Positions 28,117 through 36,272 of a stretch of DNA of 64,000 bases are shown piece by piece. The notes beneath the pieces are model-generated. The model saw nothing but the letters and a program-made list of their open reading frames with translations, was not told the DNA's origin and ran no database searches. Every line of letters begins with the position of its first letter. Positions within the stretch are counted from its first letter, which is position 1. The stretch is from assembly GCF_027257155.1 (NCBI RefSeq), contig NZ_JAPWDU010000011.1, forward strand, positions 1-64,000. Reading direction: 5' to 3'. A program made the translations under genes and the position numbers. This DNA comes from Cerasicoccus sp. TK19100. GTDB taxonomy: Bacteria > Verrucomicrobiota > Verrucomicrobiia > Opitutales > Cerasicoccaceae.

Positions 28117-29859
28117 TCAGGAGCGCTCGGGGCCGAACTCCCGCGCCAGATCGAGGCGGTGAATCTTGGCGTTGTGGCGGACATCGACGGGGAAGCGCTG
28201 CTTGAAGCGGATTTCCCCGATGCCACGGGTCAGCTCGTTGCCTGCGGCCAATTGCAACAGCTCATCGGTAAAGGCTTTTTGCGCGCGGGCGTCGCCAGGC
28301 CATTCCCCGGGCTGGGGCTCGATGACGATGCACGGCGTCTGCTCAGGCCGCTTCCCAAGCCCCACCAACGCGCTGCGAAACACCCGCGGGTGCTGATTAA
28401 AAATCGCCTCGACGCACTCGGTAAACATCAGCCCCTGCGGTGTTTCCACCCGCTCGGCCATGCGCCCGCAGAACCACAGACGCCCCTCCGCATCGAAATA
28501 GCCCAGATCGCCCATGCGATGCCAGACAATTGCGGAATGCGGAGTGCGAAGTGCGGAATCATCTAATCCATCTGTTAATTCCGCACTTCGCACTCCGCAT
28601 TCCGCATTCAAAAATTCCGATTGTTGCTGGATCTTCGCTTTCGCGGTCGCTTCGGCCAATGCGTCATAGGCCTTCGTCACACTCGGCCCGGTGACGACAA
28701 TTTCGCCGATTTCACCAGCAGGCAGTGGTTCGACCTCGGCCATCGTTGGGATTGGCCCATCGACGATGCGGATGATCTGCGCGGAAACTTCGGGCAGCAG
28801 CTGGCCAACGCAGACACCCCGTCCCTGCTCGGTGAGGCTTTGGGTTTTCTGAAGTATTTGCGAACCGCTGATCGAGGCCACCGGCAGCACCTCAGTCGCA
28901 CCATAGGGGGTGTGGATTTCGCCATTGGGCAGCAGCGCCTTAAGCCGCCGGATCAGCGAGGGCGGCGCGGCGGCACCCGCCATGAGAATGCAGCGGATCG
29001 TCGGCAAGGTGATTCCGTGGGCCTCGCAATGCGTCGCGATCTTGTTCCACAGCACCGGCGAGCCAAAGCTGTTCGTCACCTCGTTTTGCTGAATGGCCTG
29101 GACGATCTTGGCGGGGTCGACGGCAGCCGGCTTGCTCGGGTTCATCTCGGGGACGACGGTGGTCATCCCGAGGGCGGGATTAAACAGCGCGAAGACCGGC
29201 AACATCGGCAAGTCCACCCCGCCAGGCTCGATGCCGTAGTGCGCGCGGATCATCCGCACCTGCGCCTCAAACATGCCGTGCTCGTAGCGCACGCCCTTGG
29301 GCGGGCCCGTGGAACCACTGGTAAACAGGATGGCCGCCAGCTCGTCAGCCGTCGTTTGCGCTGGGGCAAAGGTTGCCTTGCCCAGCGCCGCAATTTGTTT
29401 GGCAAAGCCTTGATTTCCAACGGTTACCCGAGCCTGGACCGTGGAAAAATCCTTGCGGAATACCCGGCTGAGGAACTGCGCCAACGGGATGCCGACCATG
29501 GCGTCGGGCCGGGTGCGGCGGACGCAGGCCAGGAAGTGTTTGCGGCCCATGCCCGGATCGATCACCACCGGGGCGGCACCGATCTTAAAGAGCGCAAAGA
29601 CCGCCAGGATCAGGTCGCGCCCGGGCTTCACCATCAGCAGCACGCGGCTGCCGCGGCGGATGCCCTTTTCGGTGAAAATCTGCGCGGAGGCGCAAGCGGC
29701 GGTTTCCAGCTCCGCGAATGTCAGGGTATCGTACGCAAGCGCCCCGCCACGGCGGCGGGGAAGCCGGAGGGCGGGGAAATCAGGCTGGCGCGCCGCTGCC
29801 TCTGGCAGAAAACGCGCCACATTGCTGACGGGCGAATCGCAGTTGTCGACCTCGCCCAT
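28117..29859 (-). CDS. OleC-like AMP-dependent synthetase with palindrome-derived insertion
   Basis: Adenylate-forming enzyme of about 580 residues that activates a carboxylate with ATP. The AMP-binding P-loop is ILFTSGSTGPPKGVRYEHG; the later motifs TPYGATEVLP and WHRMGDLGYFDAEGRLWFCGR are present. The latter, and GMGRKHFLACVRRTRPDAM, point to the OleC group (beta-lactone/olefin synthesis) or long-chain fatty acyl-AMP ligases. No oleA, oleB or oleD lies nearby. About 25 residues before WHRMGDLG (from NAECGVRSAEL to ALRTPHSAI) are encoded by a 28-bp perfect inverted repeat. ATG 29859 is preferred to a TTG at 29877. Confidence 0.8.
   Translation of the reverse strand: MGEVDNCDSPVSNVARFLPEAAARQPDFPALRLPRRRGGALAYDTLTFAELETAACASAQIFTEKGIRRGSRVLLMVKPGRDLILAVFALFKIGAAPVVIDPGMGRKHFLACVRRTRPDAMVGIPLAQFLSRVFRKDFSTVQARVTVGNQGFAKQIAALGKATFAPAQTTADELAAILFTSGSTGPPKGVRYEHGMFEAQVRMIRAHYGIEPGGVDLPMLPVFALFNPALGMTTVVPEMNPSKPAAVDPAKIVQAIQQNEVTNSFGSPVLWNKIATHCEAHGITLPTIRCILMAGAAAPPSLIRRLKALLPNGEIHTPYGATEVLPVASISGSQILQKTQSLTEQGRGVCVGQLLPEVSAQIIRIVDGPIPTMAEVEPLPAGEIGEIVVTGPSVTKAYDALAEATAKAKIQQQSEFLNAECGVRSAELTDGLDDSALRTPHSAIVWHRMGDLGYFDAEGRLWFCGRMAERVETPQGLMFTECVEAIFNQHPRVFRSALVGLGKRPEQTPCIVIEPQPGEWPGDARAQKAFTDELLQLAAGNELTRGIGEIRFKQRFPVDVRHNAKIHRLDLAREFGPERS
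28532..28605. repeat. 74-bp perfect inverted repeat inside a coding region
   Basis: Arms 28532-28559 and 28578-28605 are exact reverse complements over 28 bp, with an 18-base loop. The unit lies in frame inside the OleC-like gene and keeps its reading frame open. Each arm has internal near-repetition (GCGGAATGCGGAGTGCG), like simple palindromic repeats scattered in other genomes. Confidence 0.9.
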
Positions 29860-29886
29860 GTAAAAGCTCAGGCCCAAACGGGCGGC

Positions 29887-30168
29887 TTAGTAGTCCGCGT
29901 AAACGAACGAACCCCAGAAGAGGGAAAGATTGTCGCCGGTGATGTTCTTACGATCAAGCAGCTCATCGCTGTGCACGGAGGCGGAGTATTCCGCAACGTG
30001 ATCGTAGGATTCCGGGGAGTAATCAACGAGACCCAGGAAATTGAAGCCTTGGTTATTACGCTGGTAGAGCGCATGCGCATCGCTAGGCACGGAGTCAGCG
30101 CAGCCAGAAAACAGGGCAGCGGCGCCAAGAGCGAAAGAAGCAAGGACAAGCTTGGAAGTAGATTTCAT
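29887..30168 (-). CDS. Small lipoprotein of unknown function
   Basis: Protein of 93 residues with a clear lipoprotein signal: positively charged start MKSTSKL, hydrophobic run, lipobox LFSGC with Cys at about residue 23. The mature part (about 70 residues, NNQGFNFLGLVDYSPESYDHV...) has no family I recognise. It lies 28 bases upstream of the OleC-like gene on the same strand and may share its transcript. Confidence 0.7.
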   Translation of the reverse strand: MKSTSKLVLASFALGAAALFSGCADSVPSDAHALYQRNNQGFNFLGLVDYSPESYDHVAEYSASVHSDELLDRKNITGDNLSLFWGSFVYADY

Positions 30169-30473
30169 AAATCAGTATAAAACGCGTTTAACAATTGGTT
30201 AGGCAAGAGCAAAGTATCACTTCGTAAGGCATTGCTCAACCGGTATTTTTGCACGAGGGCAACGATTTTTTGAAAAAAATGTCCTTTTGCGGGCTAAAAA
30301 GGTAGGCAATGAAAAGCGTAGGTCGGTCTCTTTAGAGGCCGACACGTAGGCCGATTCTGGAAGGCGGATGGCTGAAGCCAACCGCGCACGACAGCCAATC
30401 CCAACCGAAAAATGCGCCGAAAACCGGAATTTCTTTGCCCCAGGGGCGGAAAACCCTTTCAAACCTGTCTCTT
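30169..30473. other. glyS upstream region with two hairpins
   Basis: This gap of about 305 bases holds the divergent promoters of the lipoprotein and glyS. Two hairpins lie side by side: 30322-30343 (GTCGG.CTCT against AGAG.CCGAC) and 30364-30385 (GCGG.TGGCT against AGCCA.CCGC). No T-box or glycine riboswitch sequence was recognised. The hairpins may be repeat palindromes rather than regulatory RNA. Confidence 0.45.
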
Positions 30474-32030
30474 ATGTCCACGGAAACCCACCAGACTCCC
30501 AGCATGGAAACGCTTGTCAGCCTGTGCAAGCGTCGCGGCTTTATTTTCCAGTCGTCCGATATTTACGGCGGCTACCAAGGCTTCTTCGACTACGGTCCCC
30601 TTGGCGTCGAGCTGCGCAACAACATCAAGCAAACCTGGTGGCAGGACTTCGTGCACCGCCGTGATGACATCGTCGGGCTGGACAGCTCCATCATCATGCA
30701 CCCGCGCACTTGGGAGGCCAGCGGCCACATCGGCGGCTTCTCCGACCCAATGGTCGACTGCAAGGAGTCCAAGCTCCGTTACCGCGCCGACCAGCTCTTT
30801 ATTGCCCCGGTTAAGCTCAACGGCGAGCTCGGCGGCTATGTGGCGTTCATGGAAGACACCGCCACGGACGACATTCTCAAGCGCGCCAAGAAGGTTCGCG
30901 ATGCCAAGGGCGATAAACAGGCCGAGATCGACCTCGACGCCCTCGCCGAGCGCACCGAGTTCACCGAAGCCACCGCCGAGCAGCGCGCCGCCACCCTCGG
31001 GCCGGACGCCTCCGCCGCTGGCACGCTCACCGAGCCGCGCGACTTCAACCTGATGTTCGAGACCAAGGTCGGCCCGTTGGCGGACAGCTCTGCCGTCAGC
31101 TACCTGCGTCCCGAGACGGCCCAGGGCATCTTTAACAATTTCAACAACGTCGTCGACACGGCCCGTGTGAAGATCCCGTTTGGCATTGCCCAGATCGGTA
31201 AGGCGTTCCGCAATGAGATTACGCCGCGCAACTTCATTTTCCGCTCCCGCGAGTTCGAGCAGATGGAGATCGAATACTTCATCGCGCCCGACGCCGATTG
31301 GCAGCAGATGCACCGCGACTGGATCGACGCCTGCATCGACTGGCTCGTCTCCATCGGCATTCCGCGTGACCAGATCGGCGAAGACGTCCACCCCCAGGAA
31401 AAGCTCTCGCACTATTCCAAGGGCACGACGGACCTCAGCTTCCATTTCCCGCACGGTGAGCAAGAGCTGTGGGGCATCGCCTGCCGCGGCTGCTTCGACC
31501 TGACGCAGCACCAGGAGTTCTCCAAGAAGTCCATGGAATACTTCGACGAGGCCCGCAAGCAAGCTGGCCAGGAGCCGTTCAAATACATCCCGCACGTCAT
31601 CGAGCCGTCCCTCGGCGTCGACCGCACGCTGCTGGCTGTGCTGACCGCCGCCTACACCGAAGACGAGGTCCCCAACGACAAGGGCAAGCCCGAGAAGCGC
31701 GTCGTGATGAAGTTCCACCCGCGCATCGCGCCCTACAAGGCCGCCGTCTTCCCGCTGCTCAAGAACAAGCCCGAACTCGTCGAAGCCGCCCGCGCGCTTT
31801 ACAAGAAACTCCAGCGCCGCTGGCCGGTTTTCTGGGACGAGTCTGGCGCCATCGGCAAGCGCTACCGCCGCCAGGACGAAATCGGCACGCCGTTCGGCAT
31901 CACCGTCGACTTCGACACCATCGAAAAGGACGGCACCGTGACCCTCCGCGACCGCGACACCACGGAACAAGTCCGCGTCAGCGAAGCCGATCTGTTTGCC
32001 TATCTCGAAAAGAAGATCGAGGGCGAGTAA
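30474..32030 (+). CDS. glyS: Glycyl-tRNA synthetase (homodimeric type)
   Basis: Charges tRNA-Gly. 518 residues from the ATG at 30474, the alpha2-type class II enzyme found in Gram-positives, archaea and some other phyla rather than the alpha2beta2 type. Recognisable parts are [22 protein letters not shown] at the start, motif 1/2 regions [12 protein letters not shown] and [12 protein letters not shown] with [21 protein letters not shown], motif 3 [13 protein letters not shown], and the anticodon-binding domain at the C-terminus ([13 protein letters not shown], then FGITVDFDT). The gene is followed by a strong terminator. Confidence 0.96.
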   Translation: MSTETHQTPSMETLVSLCKRRGFIFQSSDIYGGYQGFFDYGPLGVELRNNIKQTWWQDFVHRRDDIVGLDSSIIMHPRTWEASGHIGGFSDPMVDCKESKLRYRADQLFIAPVKLNGELGGYVAFMEDTATDDILKRAKKVRDAKGDKQAEIDLDALAERTEFTEATAEQRAATLGPDASAAGTLTEPRDFNLMFETKVGPLADSSAVSYLRPETAQGIFNNFNNVVDTARVKIPFGIAQIGKAFRNEITPRNFIFRSREFEQMEIEYFIAPDADWQQMHRDWIDACIDWLVSIGIPRDQIGEDVHPQEKLSHYSKGTTDLSFHFPHGEQELWGIACRGCFDLTQHQEFSKKSMEYFDEARKQAGQEPFKYIPHVIEPSLGVDRTLLAVLTAAYTEDEVPNDKGKPEKRVVMKFHPRIAPYKAAVFPLLKNKPELVEAARALYKKLQRRWPVFWDESGAIGKRYRRQDEIGTPFGITVDFDTIEKDGTVTLRDRDTTEQVRVSEADLFAYLEKKIEGE

Positions 32031-32054
32031 GTCGCAGCGATATTAGATTTTCGA

Positions 32055-32087
32055 AAACGCCCGGTATTCCAGCCGGGCGTTTTTTAT
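32055..32087 (+). terminator. Rho-independent terminator of glyS
   Basis: AACGCCCGG pairs with CCGGGCGTT around a short TATTCCAG loop, followed by TTTTTATT. Strong stem and T run 25 bases after the glyS stop. Confidence 0.9.
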
Positions 32088-32345
32088 TAGCCACGGATGA
32101 ACGCGGATTTCACGCGGATGCTGAGAGGCAGGATGGTTTGTCTCTCACGAAGGCACGGAGAGCACAAAGGCCACTCCCTCGTAGATTGTTTTGAATTCTC
32201 TTAAATGCTGCTCAACAAGCTTCCCGTCCTTCCCGCTCTTCCTGTTAAAAATACGCCTCGCTGGCCTTTGTGCCCTCCGTGCCTTCGTGAGAAACACCCA
32301 CGCCTCGCTGGCATCCGTGTTTCATCCGCGTTAATCCGTGGCTAA
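32087..32345. repeat. ~259-bp composite inverted-repeat element
   Basis: Outer arms (32087-32121 and 32311-32345) and inner arms (about 32141-32173 and 32261-32293) are each near-exact reverse complements, separated by about 88 bases of unique sequence. The inner arm contains the CACGAAGGCACGGAGAG type motif. No reading frame is apparent. A related copy lies at about 34630-35010, sharing both the inner arm and part of the central sequence. This is MITE-like, but no transposase or target duplication was identified. Confidence 0.8.
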
Positions 32346-32396
32346 ATTAATCAGAAACACTCGACGGCCCACTCCCCCGCAGCCATAGTCCCCGGC

Positions 32397-33476
32397 ATGG
32401 CTGACGCATCTTCTTTTCTCGTGAATGACGGGACGCCGCATTTCGGCGCGACCGTCGAGGCTTCCTACCGCAAGCTGCAAGTGCGCACGTCGATCTACGA
32501 CGAGTTGCCCCCCAAGGGCGCCGGCATTCGCTTGGCGATCTATCAGGCACAGGGCGCATGCGGCGATGGCGCGACCGAGCAAAACCTCGCGCGCCTCGAA
32601 ATGGCTGTCGAGAAGGCCAAGCATTATCACGCGCAGGTGATCTCCTTTCCCGAGCTTTATTTGCAGGGCTACACGCACAACCCAGAGACCGCGCACGCCA
32701 CCGCCGAGACCTGTGACGGCCCGAGCATTACGCGCATTCGGGAGATCGCCAAGCAGCACAAGATGGGCGTGATCGTCAGCTACGGCGAACGCGTCGACCG
32801 CGAAGACCGCGCGTATTATTACGACAGCATCGCCGTGATCGACGAGCATGGCGCGCTGCTCGACAGTTATAAGAAGTGCCATCTTTACGGCCAGCAGGAG
32901 CGCGACAATTGGGACATCGGCGACAGCGATTATCCCGTCCACAAGATCGCGGGCTTTCCCGTGGGCGTGGTCAATTGCTACGAGTGCGAGTTCCCCGAGC
33001 TGATGCGCATTCTGGCGCTCAAGGGCGCGAAGTTAATCGTCGGCCCGACGGCGGCGGACACCTATTACCGCCTGCCCGACGGCCGCATGAGCAGCGTCCC
33101 CTACCCCGATGTGGCCAAGGTGCAATTCCCCGCCCATGCGTATTCCAACAACCTGTTTTTCGCCTACGTCAACCGCTGCGGCTACGAAACGCGCGACGGC
33201 GACAGCTGGCACTACCGCGGCAATTCCATGGTCTGCTCGCCGCATGGGGAGATCCTCGTGGCCGCACACAACGAGCAGGACACGCTCCTCGTCTGCGACT
33301 GCGTGCCCGCCTACTACGGCCGCACTCACCCCGCCCCGGCCTATCATTATTTGAAAGACCGCCGCCCCGAGCTCTACGGGCAGCTTCTGAGTAAAGAAGC
33401 GAAGTTCATCGACACTTCGACAGGGCCGATAACGGAGGACATGGATTTGTTTGGTGGCGAGTTTCGCTACGAGTAA
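32397..33476 (+). CDS. Nitrilase-superfamily carbon-nitrogen hydrolase
   Basis: Cytoplasmic amidase or nitrilase of 359 residues. The catalytic triad is clear: Glu in VISFPELYLQGY, Lys in SYKKCHLYGQQE, Cys in VVNCYECEFPELMR. An extra N-terminal segment of about 45 residues (ADASSFLVNDGTPHFG...) precedes the fold. The tail HYLKDRRPELYGQL is common to aliphatic amidase-like and N-carbamoyl hydrolase members. Substrate not determinable. Its promoter region is within or next to the composite inverted repeat that ends 51 bases upstream. Confidence 0.9.
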   Translation: MADASSFLVNDGTPHFGATVEASYRKLQVRTSIYDELPPKGAGIRLAIYQAQGACGDGATEQNLARLEMAVEKAKHYHAQVISFPELYLQGYTHNPETAHATAETCDGPSITRIREIAKQHKMGVIVSYGERVDREDRAYYYDSIAVIDEHGALLDSYKKCHLYGQQERDNWDIGDSDYPVHKIAGFPVGVVNCYECEFPELMRILALKGAKLIVGPTAADTYYRLPDGRMSSVPYPDVAKVQFPAHAYSNNLFFAYVNRCGYETRDGDSWHYRGNSMVCSPHGEILVAAHNEQDTLLVCDCVPAYYGRTHPAPAYHYLKDRRPELYGQLLSKEAKFIDTSTGPITEDMDLFGGEFRYE

Positions 33477-33479
33477 GGC

Positions 33480-33719
33480 TTACTCACGCATCGCTTTCAC
33501 CGCTTTGACCGATAAGTGATTGAGGCGGATTTTACCCGGGAGGCAGAGTCCATTGGGGCCTTTTTTACATTGGCCGAGGCACTTACAAGGGCGCACGCGA
33601 AACGGCAAATCCTCGCGTGCGGCGAGCTTCTGATACAGCTTCTTGCCGCTGCGGGCCTTGCCCAAGACCGTGTCCGCCTTGGGCTTCGAGCATTTTCGGC
33701 AAATGAAAAGCGTTTCCAA
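33480..33719 (-). CDS. Small thioredoxin-like [2Fe-2S] ferredoxin-type protein
   Basis: Protein of 79 residues with cysteines at about 7, 10, 45, 47, 51 and 59 (FICRKCSK and RPCKCLGQCKKGPNGLC). This resembles (2Fe-2S) ferredoxins of the thioredoxin-like group, where C...C-x-G-x-C...GP motifs bind the cluster. The extra CxxC near the N-terminus is unusual for that family and could bind a second metal. Only a TTG start is available in frame after the preceding stop. It follows tatD on the same strand with a 47-base gap. Confidence 0.6.
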   Translation of the reverse strand: METLFICRKCSKPKADTVLGKARSGKKLYQKLAAREDLPFRVRPCKCLGQCKKGPNGLCLPGKIRLNHLSVKAVKAMRE

Positions 33720-33766
33720 GCGGCGAACTTAATGCATTCGGCCGCTGCGTCCAGTGACGGCGGCAA

Positions 33767-34564
33767 TTATTTCAGCCCGAAAAACGCCTCGGTATTGGCC
33801 GTTGCCCGGGTGGCGAAATCTTCCAACGAAAGCCCCAACAGCTCCGCACATTTCTCGGCGGTGTAACGCGTGTAGCCGGGCTCGCATTCCTTACCGCGGT
33901 GGGGAACCGGCGCGAGGTAAGGCGCGTCGGTCTCGACCATGATGCGCTCAATGCCTTGCTCGATCACGGCCTGGCGAACGTTTTCCGCGCTCTTGTAGGT
34001 CACAATGCCCGTGAAGGACGCGCGGCCACCGTAGGCATACAGGCGCTTCATTTCCTCGGGCCCCTCGGCGAAGCAGTGGAACACCACCTTCTCGCCGGGG
34101 AACTGTTTCTCCTCGAGAATAGCCATGGTTTCGTCGAAGGCGTTGCGCGAGTGGACCACGATGGGCGCATCAAACTGGAAGGCCATGTCGAGCTGCGCAC
34201 GGAAGGCATCAGCCTGGCGTTTTTTTACCTCGGCGGCTTCGTCGGGATACTTGGGCAGGTGGAAATTATCGAGGCCGATCTCACCCAAGGCGACGGGCGC
34301 GGGGTCATCCGTCCAGTAGGTCGAGAGCGCGGTCACGTGGTCGCGCCAGTCCTCCTCGACATGGCAGGGGTGCAGCCCGGCGGTCCAGAAAAGCTTGCCC
34401 AGATGTTTGCGCGCGAGGTCGCGATACAGCGCCCAGTCGTCCATCGAGGTGCCGATGTTGATAAAGCGGTTCACGCCGAGCTCTGCTGCCCGCGCAATGA
34501 TGGCACCCACCTGGCCGCGCTGGTGAAACTTCTCAAAGTGACAATGGCTGTCGATTAAATCCAT
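33767..34564 (-). CDS. tatD: TatD-family deoxyribonuclease
   Basis: Metal-dependent DNase of 265 residues from the ATG at 34564. Ligand motifs are present: MDLIDSHCHF (H-x-H), TAGLHPCHVEEDW, ALGEIGLDNFH, PIVVHSRNAFDE, FHCFAEGPEEM and MVETDAPYLAPVPHRGKECEP, the last being the family signature. A longer frame upstream runs into repeat sequence and is not used. Closer to canonical TatD/YcfH than the paralogue at 27248-28078. Likely in one transcript with the ferredoxin-like gene downstream. Confidence 0.92.
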   Translation of the reverse strand: MDLIDSHCHFEKFHQRGQVGAIIARAAELGVNRFINIGTSMDDWALYRDLARKHLGKLFWTAGLHPCHVEEDWRDHVTALSTYWTDDPAPVALGEIGLDNFHLPKYPDEAAEVKKRQADAFRAQLDMAFQFDAPIVVHSRNAFDETMAILEEKQFPGEKVVFHCFAEGPEEMKRLYAYGGRASFTGIVTYKSAENVRQAVIEQGIERIMVETDAPYLAPVPHRGKECEPGYTRYTAEKCAELLGLSLEDFATRATANTEAFFGLK

Positions 34565-35090
34565 GGCGGCATTGAAGGGACGGCGCGGCTGCGGGACAAT
34601 GATGATTTCGCGGAGAGGCAGGACGCGGTTTTTTCTCACGGAGACACGGAGAGCGCAAAGGCCAACAAAACGTGTTTCTTTAAACAGGAAGATCGGAAAG
34701 ACCGGGAAGTTAATGAAAGCGAATTCAAAAATAGACCAAAAGGCGAACTTACCAGGCAGACGCGTCTCACGCTGCACCCCAGCTGAGTGGTTATCCAAAT
34801 TACGTTCTTAATGTAGGGCTCGCGCTTGCGCGACGCCGCACCCGCTCAAGCCGCGCCACCTAATACGGCGTCGCAAGCGCGATCCCTACAGAGGGCAGAT
34901 CGATAAAAGACCGTCAGCATGGGGTGCGGCGCGAGACGCGCCTGCGCTACCTGACTCTCTAAATCGCACGCCTTTACCTTCGTGCTCTCCGTGCCTCCGT
35001 GAGAGACATCTGCGCCTCCTGGATCAGCGCTCATTCGCGCTATTCGTAGTTAAAAATCCACGCATGCCCAAACGCCTCGCTGGCCCGCGT
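34565..35090. repeat. Nested triple inverted-repeat element (intergenic, 526 bases)
   Basis: No gene is seen. Three concentric inverted repeats are visible. The outer arms are about 34634-34662 and 34970-35006 (CTCACGGAGACACGGAGAG type). Middle arms lie near 34757-34780 and 34916-34945 (GCAGACGCGTCTCACGC against GCGCGAGACGCGCCTGC). Inner arms are 34812-34838 and 34865-34890 (TGTAGGG.TCGCGCTTGCG type). The stretch 34679-34735 resembles the reverse complement of the centre of the element at 32087-32345. It appears to be an older element into which other palindromes have inserted. Confidence 0.7.
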
Positions 35091-36101
35091 TTAATTCCGA
35101 TTCTTGCGCTTGCCGCGCAGGGCGGGCTTGCCGGTGGCGGCGAGTTTTTCGCTGGGTTTCTTGGGCTTCTTCTCGGGCTTTTTGTCGGATTTGTCGCTCA
35201 TGGTTTGGGTGCGTTGCTCGAAGGCTTTCTTTAAATAACCCTGAAACTCGCGCGCCGCAAGCGGCAGGGGGAAATCCGGGAGCGAGGCGAAGACGATCTC
35301 ACGCTGCGGTGCCGGGTTTTTAAACGCGATCACGTGCAGCCTGCTTTCTTTGGAGACATCGCCCAAGGCCATCTCGGGCAGTAGTGACACCCCTGCGCCC
35401 GAGCGGATTAGCGCCTTGAGCGTCTCTACCTGCGCGCTCAGGAAACGCACCCGTGGACGGAACTCTGCCATCTTGCAAAACTTCATGACCTGCCCGGTCA
35501 GGCAGTGTCCCTCGCGCATCAGGATAAACTCCTCCTCGCGCAGATCATCGAGCGTCGGCGCGCGCTTTTTGATGTGGTGGTTGCCCTCGGGCGTCACCAG
35601 GTAGAGCGACTCGCTGCCAAGGCTTTCCGTCTGCCAGGGGCCGCCAGCGAGCGGCGGGCTGACGATGACAAAGTCCAGCTCGTTGCGCTCGAGTTGGGTC
35701 AACAGTTGCTCCGTGGTCGCCTCGTGGACCACCAGCTCGACCTCCGGATGCTGCTCATTAAACGCCAGCAGCGCATCGGGAATCAGGAACGGTGCCACGG
35801 TCGGGATCGCTCCCAGGCGGACGGCCCCGCGAACGACTTTTTGCCGGTCGCGCAATTCTTCCACCGCGCTTTGGGCCTCGGCCAGGATGCGGTTGGCGCG
35901 GGAGAGCAGGATTTCCCCCGCGGGCGTCAGGCGCGATTTGCCGCCCGGCAGCCGCATGATCAATTTCTCATCCAGCTCGTCCTCCAGCTTGCGAATCTGC
36001 TGCGAGAGCGAGGGCTGCGCGATGTGGCACTGCTCGGCGGCGCGGGTAAAATTCCCCGTCCGCGCCACGGCCGTAAAGTATCGCAATTGATGCATTTCCA
36101 T
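35091..36101 (-). CDS. oxyR: LysR-family peroxide sensor OxyR
   Basis: Transcription activator that senses H2O2. N-terminal LysR helix-turn-helix (MEMHQLRYFTAVARTGNFTRAAE, then QPSLSQQIRKLEDEL), C-terminal periplasmic-binding-like sensor domain. Two cysteines, C200 and C209 in REGHCL...KFCK, have the same nine-residue spacing as the redox pair C199/C208 of E. coli OxyR. It diverges from ahpC with an OxyR-type operator between them. After the normal end it has a 35-residue basic tail rich in Lys-Pro (KKPEKKPKKPSEK), not present in typical OxyR. Confidence 0.92.
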   Translation of the reverse strand: MEMHQLRYFTAVARTGNFTRAAEQCHIAQPSLSQQIRKLEDELDEKLIMRLPGGKSRLTPAGEILLSRANRILAEAQSAVEELRDRQKVVRGAVRLGAIPTVAPFLIPDALLAFNEQHPEVELVVHEATTEQLLTQLERNELDFVIVSPPLAGGPWQTESLGSESLYLVTPEGNHHIKKRAPTLDDLREEEFILMREGHCLTGQVMKFCKMAEFRPRVRFLSAQVETLKALIRSGAGVSLLPEMALGDVSKESRLHVIAFKNPAPQREIVFASLPDFPLPLAAREFQGYLKKAFEQRTQTMSDKSDKKPEKKPKKPSEKLAATGKPALRGKRKNRN

Positions 36102-36128
36102 GCGGCCAAACCTAGTGGCACATCAGGC

Positions 36129-36165
36129 ATAGGCAAACCCTATTAAAACTATAGGAACAAGATAT
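36129..36165. promoter_or_regulatory. OxyR operator
   Basis: Sequence matches the tetramer site ATAG-N7-CTAT-N7-ATAG-N7-CTAT: ATAG at 129 and CTAT at 140, a seven-base spacer, ATAG at 151, then ATAT at 162 as the only mismatch. It lies between the divergent oxyR start (36101) and ahpC start (36273), just where a shared site should be. It should control ahpC induction and oxyR autoregulation. Confidence 0.88.
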
Positions 36166-36272
36166 TTCACGAATAGCGGTTTCTCGGTTATAAGTGTCCG
36201 CAGTCAGGGGCTGGGCTGGGCTTTGCCTGGCTCCCGCGACTACGAGAAATAAGCAATCAAACTATCTGTATC

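Noticed and set aside
28621-30180. 519-residue open frame on the + strand
   Set aside because: Antisense to the OleC-like gene and the lipoprotein gene, which have clear family motifs; this frame has none.
30459-31970. 503-residue open frame on the - strand
   Set aside because: Mirror of glyS codons, with no motifs.
32087-35010. Complete insertion sequence
   Set aside because: The two composite inverted repeats contain no transposase frame and no clear target duplication.
36166-36272. Riboswitch upstream of ahpC
   Set aside because: Some G/C-rich pairing is possible, but no known aptamer motif; the OxyR site explains the regulation.
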